Positions 1-6,604 of a stretch of 19,008 bases of DNA are shown here, piece by piece (position 1 is the first letter of the stretch; the number at the start of each line of letters is the position of its first letter). The stretch comes from Candidatus Collierbacteria bacterium (lineage in GTDB: Bacteria; Patescibacteriota; Microgenomatia; UBA1400; MFAQ01): positions 2,113 to 21,120 of the forward strand of contig JAHFKQ010000010.1 in the NCBI GenBank assembly GCA_023245265.1, read 5' to 3'. The translations under genes were made by a program, and so were the position numbers. Under the pieces are notes generated by a model. The model was not told the DNA's origin. It worked only from the letters and a program-made list of their open reading frames with translations, and ran no database searches.

Positions 1-571
1 CTTTAAAAGTGAGGGAAACCGCCGGGGAGCGATCTTGAGACTCAAACGAAACGCTGGCTCTTTGTAAATCGGCCCCAGTGAGATCCGTTGGCTTGAAGTC
101 GGATAGAGTAGCCGCATCGGTGGCCGTCTTACCGGGCTTATAAACCGGAAGGGCAAACGACATTTGGGCGGTTTGACCGATTAAAGAAAGCGCTTGTTCG
201 GCATCGGTGACTCCGGGTAGTTCCAAAATTAGACGGTAGTCCGAGCCACTGACGGCTGTTTTGATGCCGGATTCGGAAACGCCAAAGAGGTCAATACGAC
301 GACCAATGACATTTTTGAGAGATTCCAGGGCGGAGGTGTGATCTGAAGTGGGAATGGCTTTCATGTCGGCTTTCAAAACGACTTGAAGACCACCTTTTAT
401 ATCCAGACCTTGCTTGAGCTCGATTTCCTTGGAAAAATCCATCTTGCCCAGCTGATAATTGAGTCTTGGAACAGAGAAGTTACCGATCTTGGCGGGTAAA
501 ACAATATACAAAGAAACGATTGTCAAAAAAAGAATGGCCAGGGATACCTTTTGCGGCTTGGAAAGATTCAT
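1..571 (-). CDS. secD: SecD, protein translocase subunit (N-terminal 190 residues, cut by window edge)
   Basis: This is the start of SecD, the inner-membrane partner of SecF that uses the proton-motive force to help pull proteins through SecYEG. The reading frame begins with ATG at 571 and stays open to the window edge, so the C-terminal half is outside. Residues about 8-25 form the first membrane helix. They are followed by a signature KQGLDIKGG stretch (near residue 55) and the first periplasmic domain, with RRIDLFGVSESGI and LILELPGV motifs typical of SecD. The gene lies 7 nt downstream of the AbrB-like gene and is probably co-transcribed with it. No good Shine-Dalgarno sequence is visible before the ATG. 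The family call is firm; nothing can be said about the C-terminal membrane domain or about secF. Confidence 0.93.
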   Translation of the reverse strand, partial: MNLSKPQKVSLAILFLTIVSLYIVLPAKIGNFSVPRLNYQLGKMDFSKEIELKQGLDIKGGLQVVLKADMKAIPTSDHTSALESLKNVIGRRIDLFGVSESGIKTAVSGSDYRLILELPGVTDAEQALSLIGQTAQMSFALPVYKPGKTATDAATLSDFKPTDLTGADLQRASVSFESQDRSPAVSLTFK

Positions 572-578
572 CAAGGAA

Positions 579-785
579 TTATATCTGTTTTTTGGTAGTT
601 TTTTTAGGCTGATTGAGGCCGAGACTGAGCTGATGGCTATCAATAAAAGTAAAGTTGAGGGAGTTGCCTACATCCTGAGTCACCTCCACTGAGTCTCCGG
701 GTTTGAGTGACAAATTTTTGACGAAGTTGGAGGGAAGGGTTACCCCTAAGGAGTTGCCAACTTTGAGAATTTTTTGGATAGACAT
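579..785 (-). CDS. AbrB/MazE/SpoVT-type small DNA-binding protein
   Basis: A 68-residue protein whose first ~50 residues match the swapped-hairpin AbrB fold: an N-terminal IQKILKVGNSLGVTLP stretch, then a turn around LKPGDSVEV. Such proteins are dimeric DNA binders, acting as transition-state regulators or as antitoxins that autorepress their operon. The C-terminal tail is lysine-rich (QPKKTTKKQI). The ATG shares one base with the TAA stop of the upstream winged-helix/nucleotidyltransferase-like gene, which implies translational coupling and a joint function. No toxin of the MazF or PIN type lies beside it, so calling it an antitoxin would be inference. It may simply regulate its own operon, which continues into secD. 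Confidence 0.8.
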   Translation of the reverse strand: MSIQKILKVGNSLGVTLPSNFVKNLSLKPGDSVEVTQDVGNSLNFTFIDSHQLSLGLNQPKKTTKKQI

Positions 786-1366
786 TAACTAAGTAATTGA
801 ATTTCGTCACCAATTAATGTGAGGCGGGACTGGAGTAGAACTTTGACGATAAAAGGGTCCTTGTGAGACTTTCGATAGGCAAACTCCTCTTCGGTCATAC
901 AAGAATAATTGAGCTCGGTGTTCAACATTTTTTCGATTTGTTTGACCAAAAGAGCAATCTGGGGCATGATCGTTTTGCCAATAATCATCAAATCAACTTC
1001 TTCCTCGTCACGCGGTAATCCCCGTGCCAATTTTTGAGAAGCAAAGGCGAATTTTACAAAACCTAATTTGCTGCGGCTTTTGATAATCAAACGCCCAAAA
1101 CCGGTGGATTTTAAAACCAGATTCGATAACTCGGGATAGAGAGGGAAGCTGGTTTTAACGGAGTAGTAAAGACGGTTGCCGCGTTTTTCACTGGTTAAGA
1201 GACCGGCTTTTTGGAGGTGATCCAGCTCACGACGAATGGCGTTGATTTCTTCTTTGGTAATACGGGTCAACTGCCGCACGAAAAACATTTCTTTCGTTTG
1301 GGAAAGAAATATTTTTAAGAGCTTAACTCTTACTTTGGAAATAATTAGATCCGATAGTTTGGCCAT
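785..1366 (-). CDS. Winged-helix regulator fused to a degenerate nucleotidyltransferase-like domain
   Basis: A 193-residue protein of two parts. Residues 1-72 read as an ArsR-like winged helix (VRQLTRITKEEINAIRRELDHLQKAGLL, then a basic KRGNRLYYSV wing). Residues ~100-190 resemble the minimal (MNT-type) nucleotidyltransferases often fused to such HTH domains in archaea and CPR bacteria. Where active enzymes have F-G-S...R-G...D-x-D, this protein has F108-A-S, R115-G and E123-V-D125, so the glycine and the first metal-binding aspartate are replaced. A sensing or regulatory role is therefore more likely than catalysis, though that is inference. It is coupled to the AbrB-like gene by a one-base overlap and follows the DUF3048 gene by 21 nt. 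Confidence 0.7.
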   Translation of the reverse strand: MAKLSDLIISKVRVKLLKIFLSQTKEMFFVRQLTRITKEEINAIRRELDHLQKAGLLTSEKRGNRLYYSVKTSFPLYPELSNLVLKSTGFGRLIIKSRSKLGFVKFAFASQKLARGLPRDEEEVDLMIIGKTIMPQIALLVKQIEKMLNTELNYSCMTEEEFAYRKSHKDPFIVKVLLQSRLTLIGDEIQLLS

Positions 1367-1387
1367 AAAGAAGGGCAGGCCTCTACC

Positions 1388-2590
1388 TTAATTGTATACG
1401 ACTTTGTTGCCAATGGGTAAAATACTTATCCAAATTGCGCCGGGAGTGAAGGTAATTTCCTTACCGGTTAAATCGGTATAAATTGTTCTACCGGTTTGAG
1501 TAGCTTTTTTCCACTTAATTTGGATTGCTTGGCCGCCGTTAAAGTAGTACCCAGTACCGTCTCCGATGACAGTGTAGAACATGTGCTTGTGATCATCTAA
1601 AGGACCTTCCTCTTTGGCGAATTGGATGAGAACATTGGGAGAACTAATTTGTTTGCCTGTTTCCAGATCAATTTGGGGACCGGAACCTTGAATCCTTAAA
1701 TATTCTTTGGTCGCCGGGTCATACTTCCATTCGACGGCAAAATCTTTGTAATTGGTCCAGTAATCGTATTTAATGTCTGAAGCGGCAGCACCGGCCAGTT
1801 CGACGGTGCCATTTTTCCAAGGCTTGAATCCGGTCAGCCAAGTTTTACCGTCCGGCATGAGATTACTATAGCCTCGTTTGTCTGCTTGGCGCCAGGCGGC
1901 CGGCAAAGAACCTACCATGGTATGTTCGGTATCCAGAGTTACGGTAGCGCCTAGTCGATTGTAGTCACGGTAAAGTACCGGAGCACCGGTGTCGCCTGTG
2001 GTATCAAAGTCATTTCCGCCGGATTTACGCCAACCGAGTTTGGCAAGTTCTTCCAAGGCAAAGGCTTTTTTGTTGGAGGTACATTGACCACTGGCTTCAT
2101 CACGACTGCAGTTGCCGCCACCGACATGCATATAGACCGGAGTGTTATACTCGGCGGCAATATTCACAAAATAAATGCGCGCGCTACGGACCGGGCCAAC
2201 CTTGGCAGTGCTTCCTTGGGCACCACAGTAAAAGACACCCATAAAGCGGGTGATGCCGCCTTCGGCAACCGCTTCATAAACAACATCGGCGTAAGAAAGT
2301 CCGGACTGTGGACGAGCATGAATATCATTTTCAATCATGGTCAAGATCGGCCGGCGAGCCTCCCATAGAGCTTTCTCTGACTTGGTATAAAGTTTGCCAT
2401 TGATAGGACAGACCTCGGTTTTGGGCTCGGCCGCAAACTGGGCGAAGCCGGCACCTTTTTTCTCGGCGTCAACGGTAGCGGTAGGAGAGATCAAACTGCC
2501 ACCACCGGAAGGAACGATGGCATAAGCAAGACCGGCAGAAAGGAAGAAAGTGATAACGAGAGAAATAATGACTTTGGGAGTGAATTGCAT
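1388..2590 (-). CDS. DUF3048 (YerB-like) exported protein
   Basis: A 400-residue protein with an N-terminal export signal or membrane anchor (hydrophobic residues ~7-25). It then carries the DUF3048 N-terminal domain: RPQSGLSYADVVYE at ~93-106, EGGITRFMGVFY at ~110-121 and VGPVRSARIYFV at ~131-142. The C-terminal part (~260-400) matches the second DUF3048 domain, including DHKHMFY and a GxxWI stretch near the end. YerB of Bacillus is the best-known relative; its biochemical activity is not established, and an outer-surface or cell-envelope role is inferred from the export signal. Several cysteines (C61, C122, C161, C170) could form disulfides outside the cell. The gene follows the DUF4446 gene by 10 nt in the same direction. 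No terminator separates it from the next gene. Confidence 0.88.
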   Translation of the reverse strand: MQFTPKVIISLVITFFLSAGLAYAIVPSGGGSLISPTATVDAEKKGAGFAQFAAEPKTEVCPINGKLYTKSEKALWEARRPILTMIENDIHARPQSGLSYADVVYEAVAEGGITRFMGVFYCGAQGSTAKVGPVRSARIYFVNIAAEYNTPVYMHVGGGNCSRDEASGQCTSNKKAFALEELAKLGWRKSGGNDFDTTGDTGAPVLYRDYNRLGATVTLDTEHTMVGSLPAAWRQADKRGYSNLMPDGKTWLTGFKPWKNGTVELAGAAASDIKYDYWTNYKDFAVEWKYDPATKEYLRIQGSGPQIDLETGKQISSPNVLIQFAKEEGPLDDHKHMFYTVIGDGTGYYFNGGQAIQIKWKKATQTGRTIYTDLTGKEITFTPGAIWISILPIGNKVVYN

Positions 2591-2600
2591 GAGTTGTTTA

Positions 2601-3053
2601 TTATTTTAACGCCTCGTTAATAACTTCTTGCTCTTCTTTACTGAGAGCCTGAGTGAGGACCTTACCCTTTTCAACTTTCTTAGCGTAGAGACGGGTATTT
2701 TCTCGACTATGTAAAGAGCTTATCATAATACCGTTACCATTATCATCTAAAAAAGCGGCCGAAAAGCTCTGATCCCCTCCAGTGTCGGTGAAAGGATTAT
2801 AGCGGCGGAAACCAAGCCGCTGAAAATGACTTTTATCGGCCAAACAATCTTTTTCAAACTTGGCGGTGAGAGATTTTAGGTCATCGGTGTTTTGGCTGGA
2901 GACGGAAATTAGATGGTTTAGAGCCGAGACCAGATCTTTCTTAGAGACATCGGCGGTCAGATGATTATAATGTGAAAGGGTGCGTAGAAGGATTATGGTT
3001 ATAATCAATAGCCAGAGGCCGGAAATCGCAAAAAAAATGTTGGTAAGATCCAT
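2601..3053 (-). CDS. DUF4446 family membrane-anchored protein
   Basis: A 150-residue protein starting at the ATG at 3053; a longer in-frame extension to 3218 would run across the divergent gene and is rejected. One N-terminal membrane helix (~residues 4-24) is followed by a helical, probably coiled-coil stretch (~25-70). The C-terminal domain has FQRLGFRRYNPFTDTGGDQSFSAA and a GNGIMISSLHSRENTRLYAK core, which is characteristic of DUF4446. The family is widespread in Firmicutes and CPR bacteria but has no assigned function. The domain faces the cytoplasm if the helix acts as a simple anchor. It shares a 25-bp AT-rich divergent promoter region with the plus-strand gene at 3079 and probably leads a short operon with the DUF3048 gene. 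Confidence 0.82.
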   Translation of the reverse strand: MDLTNIFFAISGLWLLIITIILLRTLSHYNHLTADVSKKDLVSALNHLISVSSQNTDDLKSLTAKFEKDCLADKSHFQRLGFRRYNPFTDTGGDQSFSAAFLDDNGNGIMISSLHSRENTRLYAKKVEKGKVLTQALSKEEQEVINEALK

Positions 3054-3078
3054 AATTAATATAATTTTACTATAAAAA

Positions 3079-3312
3079 ATGCCTAAACCTAGAAGGACCA
3101 AAAAAGCCAAAATCATGACCTCAAAGAGGCAAGAGGCGCAAGGCTTTGTCATTAAAGACGAATGGTTGAAGACCGGACCAAAAAAAATGGCACCGGAAGT
3201 GGGAGTCGATGAAAACAAATCTTTTAAGGCAGACTTGACAAAGACTCTGCTCCTGACTATGCTTGTCCTAGCCTTGGAGTTAGCTATTTGGAATTATTTA
3301 TCCAGGCACTAA
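3079..3312 (+). CDS. Small single-pass membrane protein, unknown
   Basis: A 77-residue protein with a very basic N-terminus (PKPRRTKKAK), a polar middle and one hydrophobic helix at ~54-72 (TLLLTMLVLALELAIW) close to the C-terminus, giving a tail-anchored layout. I do not recognise the family. The size and C-terminal helix recall SecE, but the conserved SecE segment before the helix is absent. The start at 3079 has no Shine-Dalgarno sequence. TATAAT (3060-3065) and TACTAT (3068-3073) lie just upstream, so the message may have almost no leader. It is followed 27 nt later by the DUF5679 gene on the same strand, and the two probably form a transcript ending at the terminator at 3497-3528. Confidence 0.6.
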   Translation: MPKPRRTKKAKIMTSKRQEAQGFVIKDEWLKTGPKKMAPEVGVDENKSFKADLTKTLLLTMLVLALELAIWNYLSRH

Positions 3313-3339
3313 AAAAAGGAAAGGGGGTGAAACAAGTAA

Positions 3340-3480
3340 ATGCAGATCTATTGTGTAAAATGTAGAGCCAAAAAAGAAGTGGCTGATTTCGAGAGAGTAA
3401 CCATGAAAAATGGTAAACCAGCCGTCAAAGCTGTTTGTCCAACATGCGGAACTAAGATGTTTAAAATCGGCGCCAAGTAA
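3340..3480 (+). CDS. DUF5679 zinc-ribbon protein
   Basis: A 46-residue protein read directly from the sequence (ATG 3340, TAA 3478-3480). It has two CxxC pairs, C5-V-K-C8 and C33-P-T-C36, that would bind one zinc ion, separated by a basic stretch (KNGKPAVKA). This pattern, ending in CPTCGTKMFKIG, is the DUF5679 family common in CPR and Chloroflexi genomes. Its role is unknown; a nucleic-acid or ribosome-associated zinc ribbon is a reasonable guess from size and charge. A strong ribosome-binding site (AAGGGGGTGA, 3321-3330) lies 9 nt before the ATG, unlike most neighbours, suggesting high expression. It follows the 77-residue membrane protein gene. Confidence 0.88.
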   Translation: MQIYCVKCRAKKEVADFERVTMKNGKPAVKAVCPTCGTKMFKIGAK

Positions 3481-3496
3481 TTGGTTCGACCATGAG

Positions 3497-3528
3497 CCCA
3501 AGAGAGAGCAATCGACCTTGGGTTTTTT
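3497..3528 (+). terminator. Rho-independent terminator after the DUF5679 gene
   Basis: CCCAAG (3497-3502) pairs with CTTGGG (3517-3522), and six T residues follow directly (3523-3528). It lies 17 nt after the DUF5679 stop codon, in the gap before the convergent 2H-like gene. The T run is only on the plus side, so it acts on the plus-strand transcript. Confidence 0.75.
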
Positions 3529-3537
3529 GGTGGGATA

Positions 3538-3966
3538 TTACCCCTGGTGGCCAATGATGGTATTTTTACCATCAGAATAGCCCTCAATAACCTCGACAAA
3601 TTGTGGTTCTAAAAAATACTCAATCGAACCTTCCTTAACGGCTTCTTTAATCATTTCGTTTGAGTAAACAGGTCTGACACCTTCGACGCAAGATAAAGTG
3701 ATATGAGGATGCTCATTGTTTGATTTTGGATTTTCGACTAAGAGGGCGTCGCCCTTCTCATCATAAACTCGCGCTAAAATTTTTAGCTGAGTGTTATGGC
3801 CGATTTCAAGATTAGCCAGACTTGATGGCTTATATATGTTAGTTGAGTGATCGGCGTATATTTTGGGGTGTTTCGGAGGAAATCTTCTCAGTAAATCTGT
3901 TTGGTCGACCACAAATTCGGCGGTGTACTGAATGTTAGTTTCTCGACGCCCGTCAGTTTCGACCAT
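3538..3966 (-). CDS. Standalone 2H-phosphoesterase-like protein (tRNA-ligase CPDase / RNA-repair type)
   Basis: A 142-residue soluble protein. Two H-x-[ST] motifs are visible, H40-S-T42 (YADHSTNIY) and H88-I-T90 (HPHITLS), 48 residues apart. This is the double signature of 2H phosphoesterases such as LigT and the cyclic phosphodiesterase domain of fungal tRNA ligases. The following segment (VRPVYSNEMIKEA) resembles the region after the second motif in the tRNA-ligase/'Swiss army knife' RNA-repair branch, from memory of that family. Such enzymes open 2',3'-cyclic phosphates on RNA ends. Here the domain stands alone, without ligase or kinase partners in this window. It is followed on the minus strand by nothing before the terminator region, and it sits 19 nt downstream of the MscS-type gene. 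The family call is fair; the substrate is unknown. Confidence 0.6.
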   Translation of the reverse strand: MVETDGRRETNIQYTAEFVVDQTDLLRRFPPKHPKIYADHSTNIYKPSSLANLEIGHNTQLKILARVYDEKGDALLVENPKSNNEHPHITLSCVEGVRPVYSNEMIKEAVKEGSIEYFLEPQFVEVIEGYSDGKNTIIGHQG

Positions 3967-3985
3967 GATTTATTTTACCTGACCA

Positions 3986-4675
3986 CTATTTCTCGATCTT
4001 CTTGTACCACTTCTCGAGAAGGGTCTGAATCAAGTCTTTGGAGCCAAGACCTAGCCCGATACCGAGAGCTAAAGCAATAGCAAAGATAAAGCCAACAAAG
4101 ACAGTGTTGATAAAGAAACTGGCAATACCGAGCTGAGAGAGGGCGGCGAGTACGAAGAAGGTCATGACGGCGTAGCTGGCGACCTTACCCACGAGTCTCG
4201 ACATCGAAGGATCGGTAGAACCGAGAGAGCCTTTGACCATTTTCTCCAAGAAGCCCGCGACAACGACACCGATAGCCAGAGTGATGATGGCGGCGATGAG
4301 AGTGGGAATGCCGGCGATGATTGTATTTAGGAAAGAGCTAATGGAGGCAATCCCTAAAATATTGATACTGGCCACAAAAAAGAGGGCGATGACCAACCAT
4401 TTCACGATCTCCCCGACAATAACTTCAAACTTTTGCGAAACCTGGGCATTTTTTAGGAAGTCGGTAATAGCCGGATTTTTGAAGAGACTGCCAAGCTTGG
4501 TCAAGTTAACGATCTTGGTGGTGAGAGTCTTGAGCCAGTCGGCGATAATCCAGCCAATGAGAAACAAAACCAGAGCCCCTAAAACACTGGGGAGAAAACT
4601 AATGATGCCAACCAAGAATTGATTAGCGGCCAAGGAAAGGGAGTTTTCGAACGAGTAAACCACATTTGTTTGCAT
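3986..4675 (-). CDS. MscS-type conserved TM-helix membrane protein
   Basis: A 229-residue integral membrane protein with about five hydrophobic helices (~22-48, 90-110, 115-145, 165-188, 190-213). The repeated pattern 'LPSVLGALVLFLIGWIIAD' and 'IPTLIAAIITLAIGVVVAG' is the conserved TM-helix repeat found in small-conductance mechanosensitive channel relatives. It ends soon after the glycine-rich helix (ALALGIGLGLG, residues ~203-213) that in MscS lines the pore. The cytoplasmic beta and alpha-beta domains of MscS are missing, so this is a membrane-only family member rather than a full channel. A role in osmotic relief is inference. Its promoter lies only a few bases from the ATG, so the transcript would be close to leaderless. 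The 2H-like gene follows 19 nt downstream. Confidence 0.8.
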   Translation of the reverse strand: MQTNVVYSFENSLSLAANQFLVGIISFLPSVLGALVLFLIGWIIADWLKTLTTKIVNLTKLGSLFKNPAITDFLKNAQVSQKFEVIVGEIVKWLVIALFFVASINILGIASISSFLNTIIAGIPTLIAAIITLAIGVVVAGFLEKMVKGSLGSTDPSMSRLVGKVASYAVMTFFVLAALSQLGIASFFINTVFVGFIFAIALALGIGLGLGSKDLIQTLLEKWYKKIEK

Positions 4676-4683
4676 ATATCTAT

Positions 4684-4711
4684 ATCATAACCTTCCCGGG
4701 CGATATGTCAA
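4684..4711 (-). promoter_or_regulatory. Sigma70-type promoter for the MscS-type gene
   Basis: On the minus strand TTGACA (4711-4706) is a perfect -35 box, with 16 nt to TATGAT (4689-4684). The expected transcript start, ~7 nt further on, is near 4677, two bases before the ATG at 4675. There is no room for a Shine-Dalgarno sequence, so a leaderless message is predicted. Confidence 0.7.
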
Positions 4712-4748
4712 ATGTATATACTATGGGGCTTTTTTGGGGATTTTGTGG

Positions 4749-4754
4749 TAAGAT
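4749..4754 (+). promoter_or_regulatory. -10 box of the rnpB promoter
   Basis: TAAGAT at 4749-4754 lies 5 nt before the first base of the RNase P RNA P1 helix (4759), which fits initiation at the mature 5' end. No convincing -35 box is seen at the expected distance. Confidence 0.4.
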
Positions 4755-4758
4755 TAGA

Positions 4759-5073
4759 GGTCCCTAGGTGCTGGTGAGGAATGCCTCATCGCAAGATGGG
4801 GAGGAAAGTCCGGACAGCTAAAAGGCAGGGTGGCTGGGGAAACCCAGTCCTCCGGTAGGCAACTACCGGGGCGCGATAGGGCCACAGAGACGACTAAAGG
4901 TGAAACGCTCCACCACTAGGTGGAGATCCGCTAGGAGCAATCCTGGAGGAGTGGTAACCCGCCCCGCTGCAATCGACGAATTGGGATTAAGGTGCCTTTT
5001 CTGCCCCTAAAGTCTCGAGCATTAGATAGATATTCCTCCTAGACAGAATCCGGCTTACTATGACCTAGGGACC
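4759..5073 (+). ncRNA. rnpB: RNase P RNA (bacterial class A)
   Basis: The catalytic RNA of RNase P, which trims the 5' leader of precursor tRNAs. The ends are defined by a perfect 11-bp P1 helix, 4759-4769 (GGTCCCTAGGT) with 5063-5073. Universally conserved parts appear in order: GAGGAAAGTCCGGAC (~4801-4815), a GGGCCACAGAGACGA segment (~4879-4893), GGTGAAACG (~4910), and AGACAGAATCCGGCTTACTATG (~5041-5062), which closes the P4 core. A GGTAACCC segment near 4954 fits the L15 loop that pairs with the tRNA 3' CCA; the loop assignment is by comparison with E. coli RNase P RNA from memory. At ~315 nt it is slightly short of typical type A RNAs. It is transcribed opposite to the MscS-type gene and towards the 498-residue gene. 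Confidence 0.95.
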
Positions 5074-5101
5074 CCCGCAAGGGGTGTTAAAATGGGCAGA
5101 C

Positions 5102-6598
5102 ATGCCCAACGCAGAACAACTTTTACAATCACGCGAGTTTGTCAGACATCAAATAGCCGAGTTCCCGCAACTAATGGAGTCCGAACCGGAGACTTGGTGG
5201 TGGTCTACGGCCAGACTACTGATCGATTTTAAACAACAGCTGGAGAAGTACCCGGACCCTGATCTTAGGGAATATTTTGGGACTCAAATTGAGTATTTGA
5301 AGGATCAACTGCGAATAGCGAGCAAATTGACCCCCAGCGGTAGAGATGATTTTGCCTCGTTGGCCGATCACTTAATCATGAATTTTTCCATGGAAATTGC
5401 GAGCCGTTTTGAGCAAAAAGAATTTCCGGTAAAAACGCTTTTTCTGCCCCTAAAAGAAATGGTGAGGAATCAACCGGATCGATTTCAAACAGAGTATGAA
5501 AATATTAATGGGGAAGACTGTATTATCCTCAAGGTAAAACATCCAACGAACGATAATTGGTTAAAGATTCCCTTGCCGGTCAATCGCAAAGTTTGGCACA
5601 AGGGAGGTCCGGCGCGGGCGGTTTTGGATATCGTGGCCAAGGCTCCCCTATCAATGCAAGAGAGTGAGTTTCCCTGGAATGATTTTGATGCGATTGTAGC
5701 CAATAAAAAGAAGAATAAAAAAGCGGCGATCAGTATCGGTGTCGACGCCGACGGTATCGAACAGATGGGCGAGGACAATCTAAATTTTCCCCGCTATTGT
5801 GCCGGTAGAGACACAACCCAAAATCAAGTTTGTTTGGGGGCCGAAGGTTTGTACTTTTCTCAGGAAGCGATGACGACGGCAATTACCGGACACACCAGAA
5901 TCGAAAATGAGTATGTCGCCAACAAAGCGATCTACGGCTTCGATAAAATGACGATTCAAGGAGAGAGTCTGGCCAAACCAAGGGGTTTAATGAGACTCAT
6001 AAAAGCCGTAGTGGAAGGAAAGGCCCTTTCTTTCGACTATATTCCTCTGAATTCCAGATTTGATTTGGGCACAAATGTGATTTTTCTGGCCAAACGATGG
6101 TCTAAAAAAGAAAACTTCGCGGAATATTTACAGAGATCGTTTTATCTACTGCAACAAATGGGCCAAACCAGACCGGAAGAGAAAGATATATTTGACACTC
6201 TGGAAAGAACTCATCAGGAAAATGCCTATTTTGATTTTGATAGTGAGGTGCGCTTCCCCATCGAAGTGGTCAGGTGGAAAGCGCGGAAACTAATTAAACA
6301 AGTTGACCGCGAAATGGGGTGGCAATTTCGAATCCCGACCGGAATGGAAATCGAGAGAGTGCCGGGTGATAACCGACCTAAAAAAATCTCTTTGATTGGG
6401 TTTAAACCCGACCTAAAACAATTTGAAGTAACCGATAAATGGAATCAGTTTTTAGAAAGATCTAGAAAAAGAACGAGAGAATATAAAGCCCAGGATTTAA
6501 CCGCATATGAAAAGGCTTTTATGCGAGGTAAGACCGATACCGACGGTTTAGGGATTGGAGACGATGATTTGGTTTCCTTCGGTAATGAGGAACGCTAG
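5102..6598 (+). CDS. Unrecognised 498-residue protein with faint nucleotidyltransferase-like signature
   Basis: I do not recognise this protein. It is soluble, without signal peptide or membrane helices. Residues 1-80 are helical and rich in aromatic and acidic residues (TWWWSTARLL at 31-40). Residues ~130-235 are the most enzyme-like: H166-K-G-G-P-A-R172, then D194-F-D196 and D215-A-D217, which recalls the GG...R...D-x-D layout of polymerase-beta-type nucleotidyltransferases. However, the GG-to-DxD gap (~25 residues) is longer than in CCA-adding enzymes. The C-terminal third is charged, ending in an acidic tail (GIGDDDL). The start is uncertain: ATG 5102 was preferred over GTG 5084, since neither has a good ribosome-binding site and GTG lies in the hairpin just after rnpB. 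It follows rnpB by 28 nt and may be transcribed by read-through from it. Its stop lies 6 nt from a convergent gene. Confidence 0.7.
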   Translation: MPNAEQLLQSREFVRHQIAEFPQLMESEPETWWWSTARLLIDFKQQLEKYPDPDLREYFGTQIEYLKDQLRIASKLTPSGRDDFASLADHLIMNFSMEIASRFEQKEFPVKTLFLPLKEMVRNQPDRFQTEYENINGEDCIILKVKHPTNDNWLKIPLPVNRKVWHKGGPARAVLDIVAKAPLSMQESEFPWNDFDAIVANKKKNKKAAISIGVDADGIEQMGEDNLNFPRYCAGRDTTQNQVCLGAEGLYFSQEAMTTAITGHTRIENEYVANKAIYGFDKMTIQGESLAKPRGLMRLIKAVVEGKALSFDYIPLNSRFDLGTNVIFLAKRWSKKENFAEYLQRSFYLLQQMGQTRPEEKDIFDTLERTHQENAYFDFDSEVRFPIEVVRWKARKLIKQVDREMGWQFRIPTGMEIERVPGDNRPKKISLIGFKPDLKQFEVTDKWNQFLERSRKRTREYKAQDLTAYEKAFMRGKTDTDGLGIGDDDLVSFGNEER

Positions 6599-6604
6599 CC
6601 AAGA

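Noticed and set aside
1951..2368. Small frames inside the DUF3048 gene on both strands
   Set aside because: They are shadow frames of a well-supported gene, with low-complexity composition and no ribosome-binding sites.
2601..3218. 205-residue form of the DUF4446 gene
   Set aside because: The extension crosses the divergent plus-strand gene; ATG 3053 gives the expected membrane-anchored start.
3079..3312. SecE
   Set aside because: Size and single C-terminal helix fit, but the conserved segment before the helix is missing.
5073..5084. Rho-independent terminator after rnpB
   Set aside because: A 4-bp stem with a GCAA loop and no T run is too weak to call.
5084..5101. GTG start at 5084 for the gene after rnpB
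   Set aside because: It lies in a hairpin just after rnpB and lacks a ribosome-binding site; ATG 5102 is preferred, with uncertainty.
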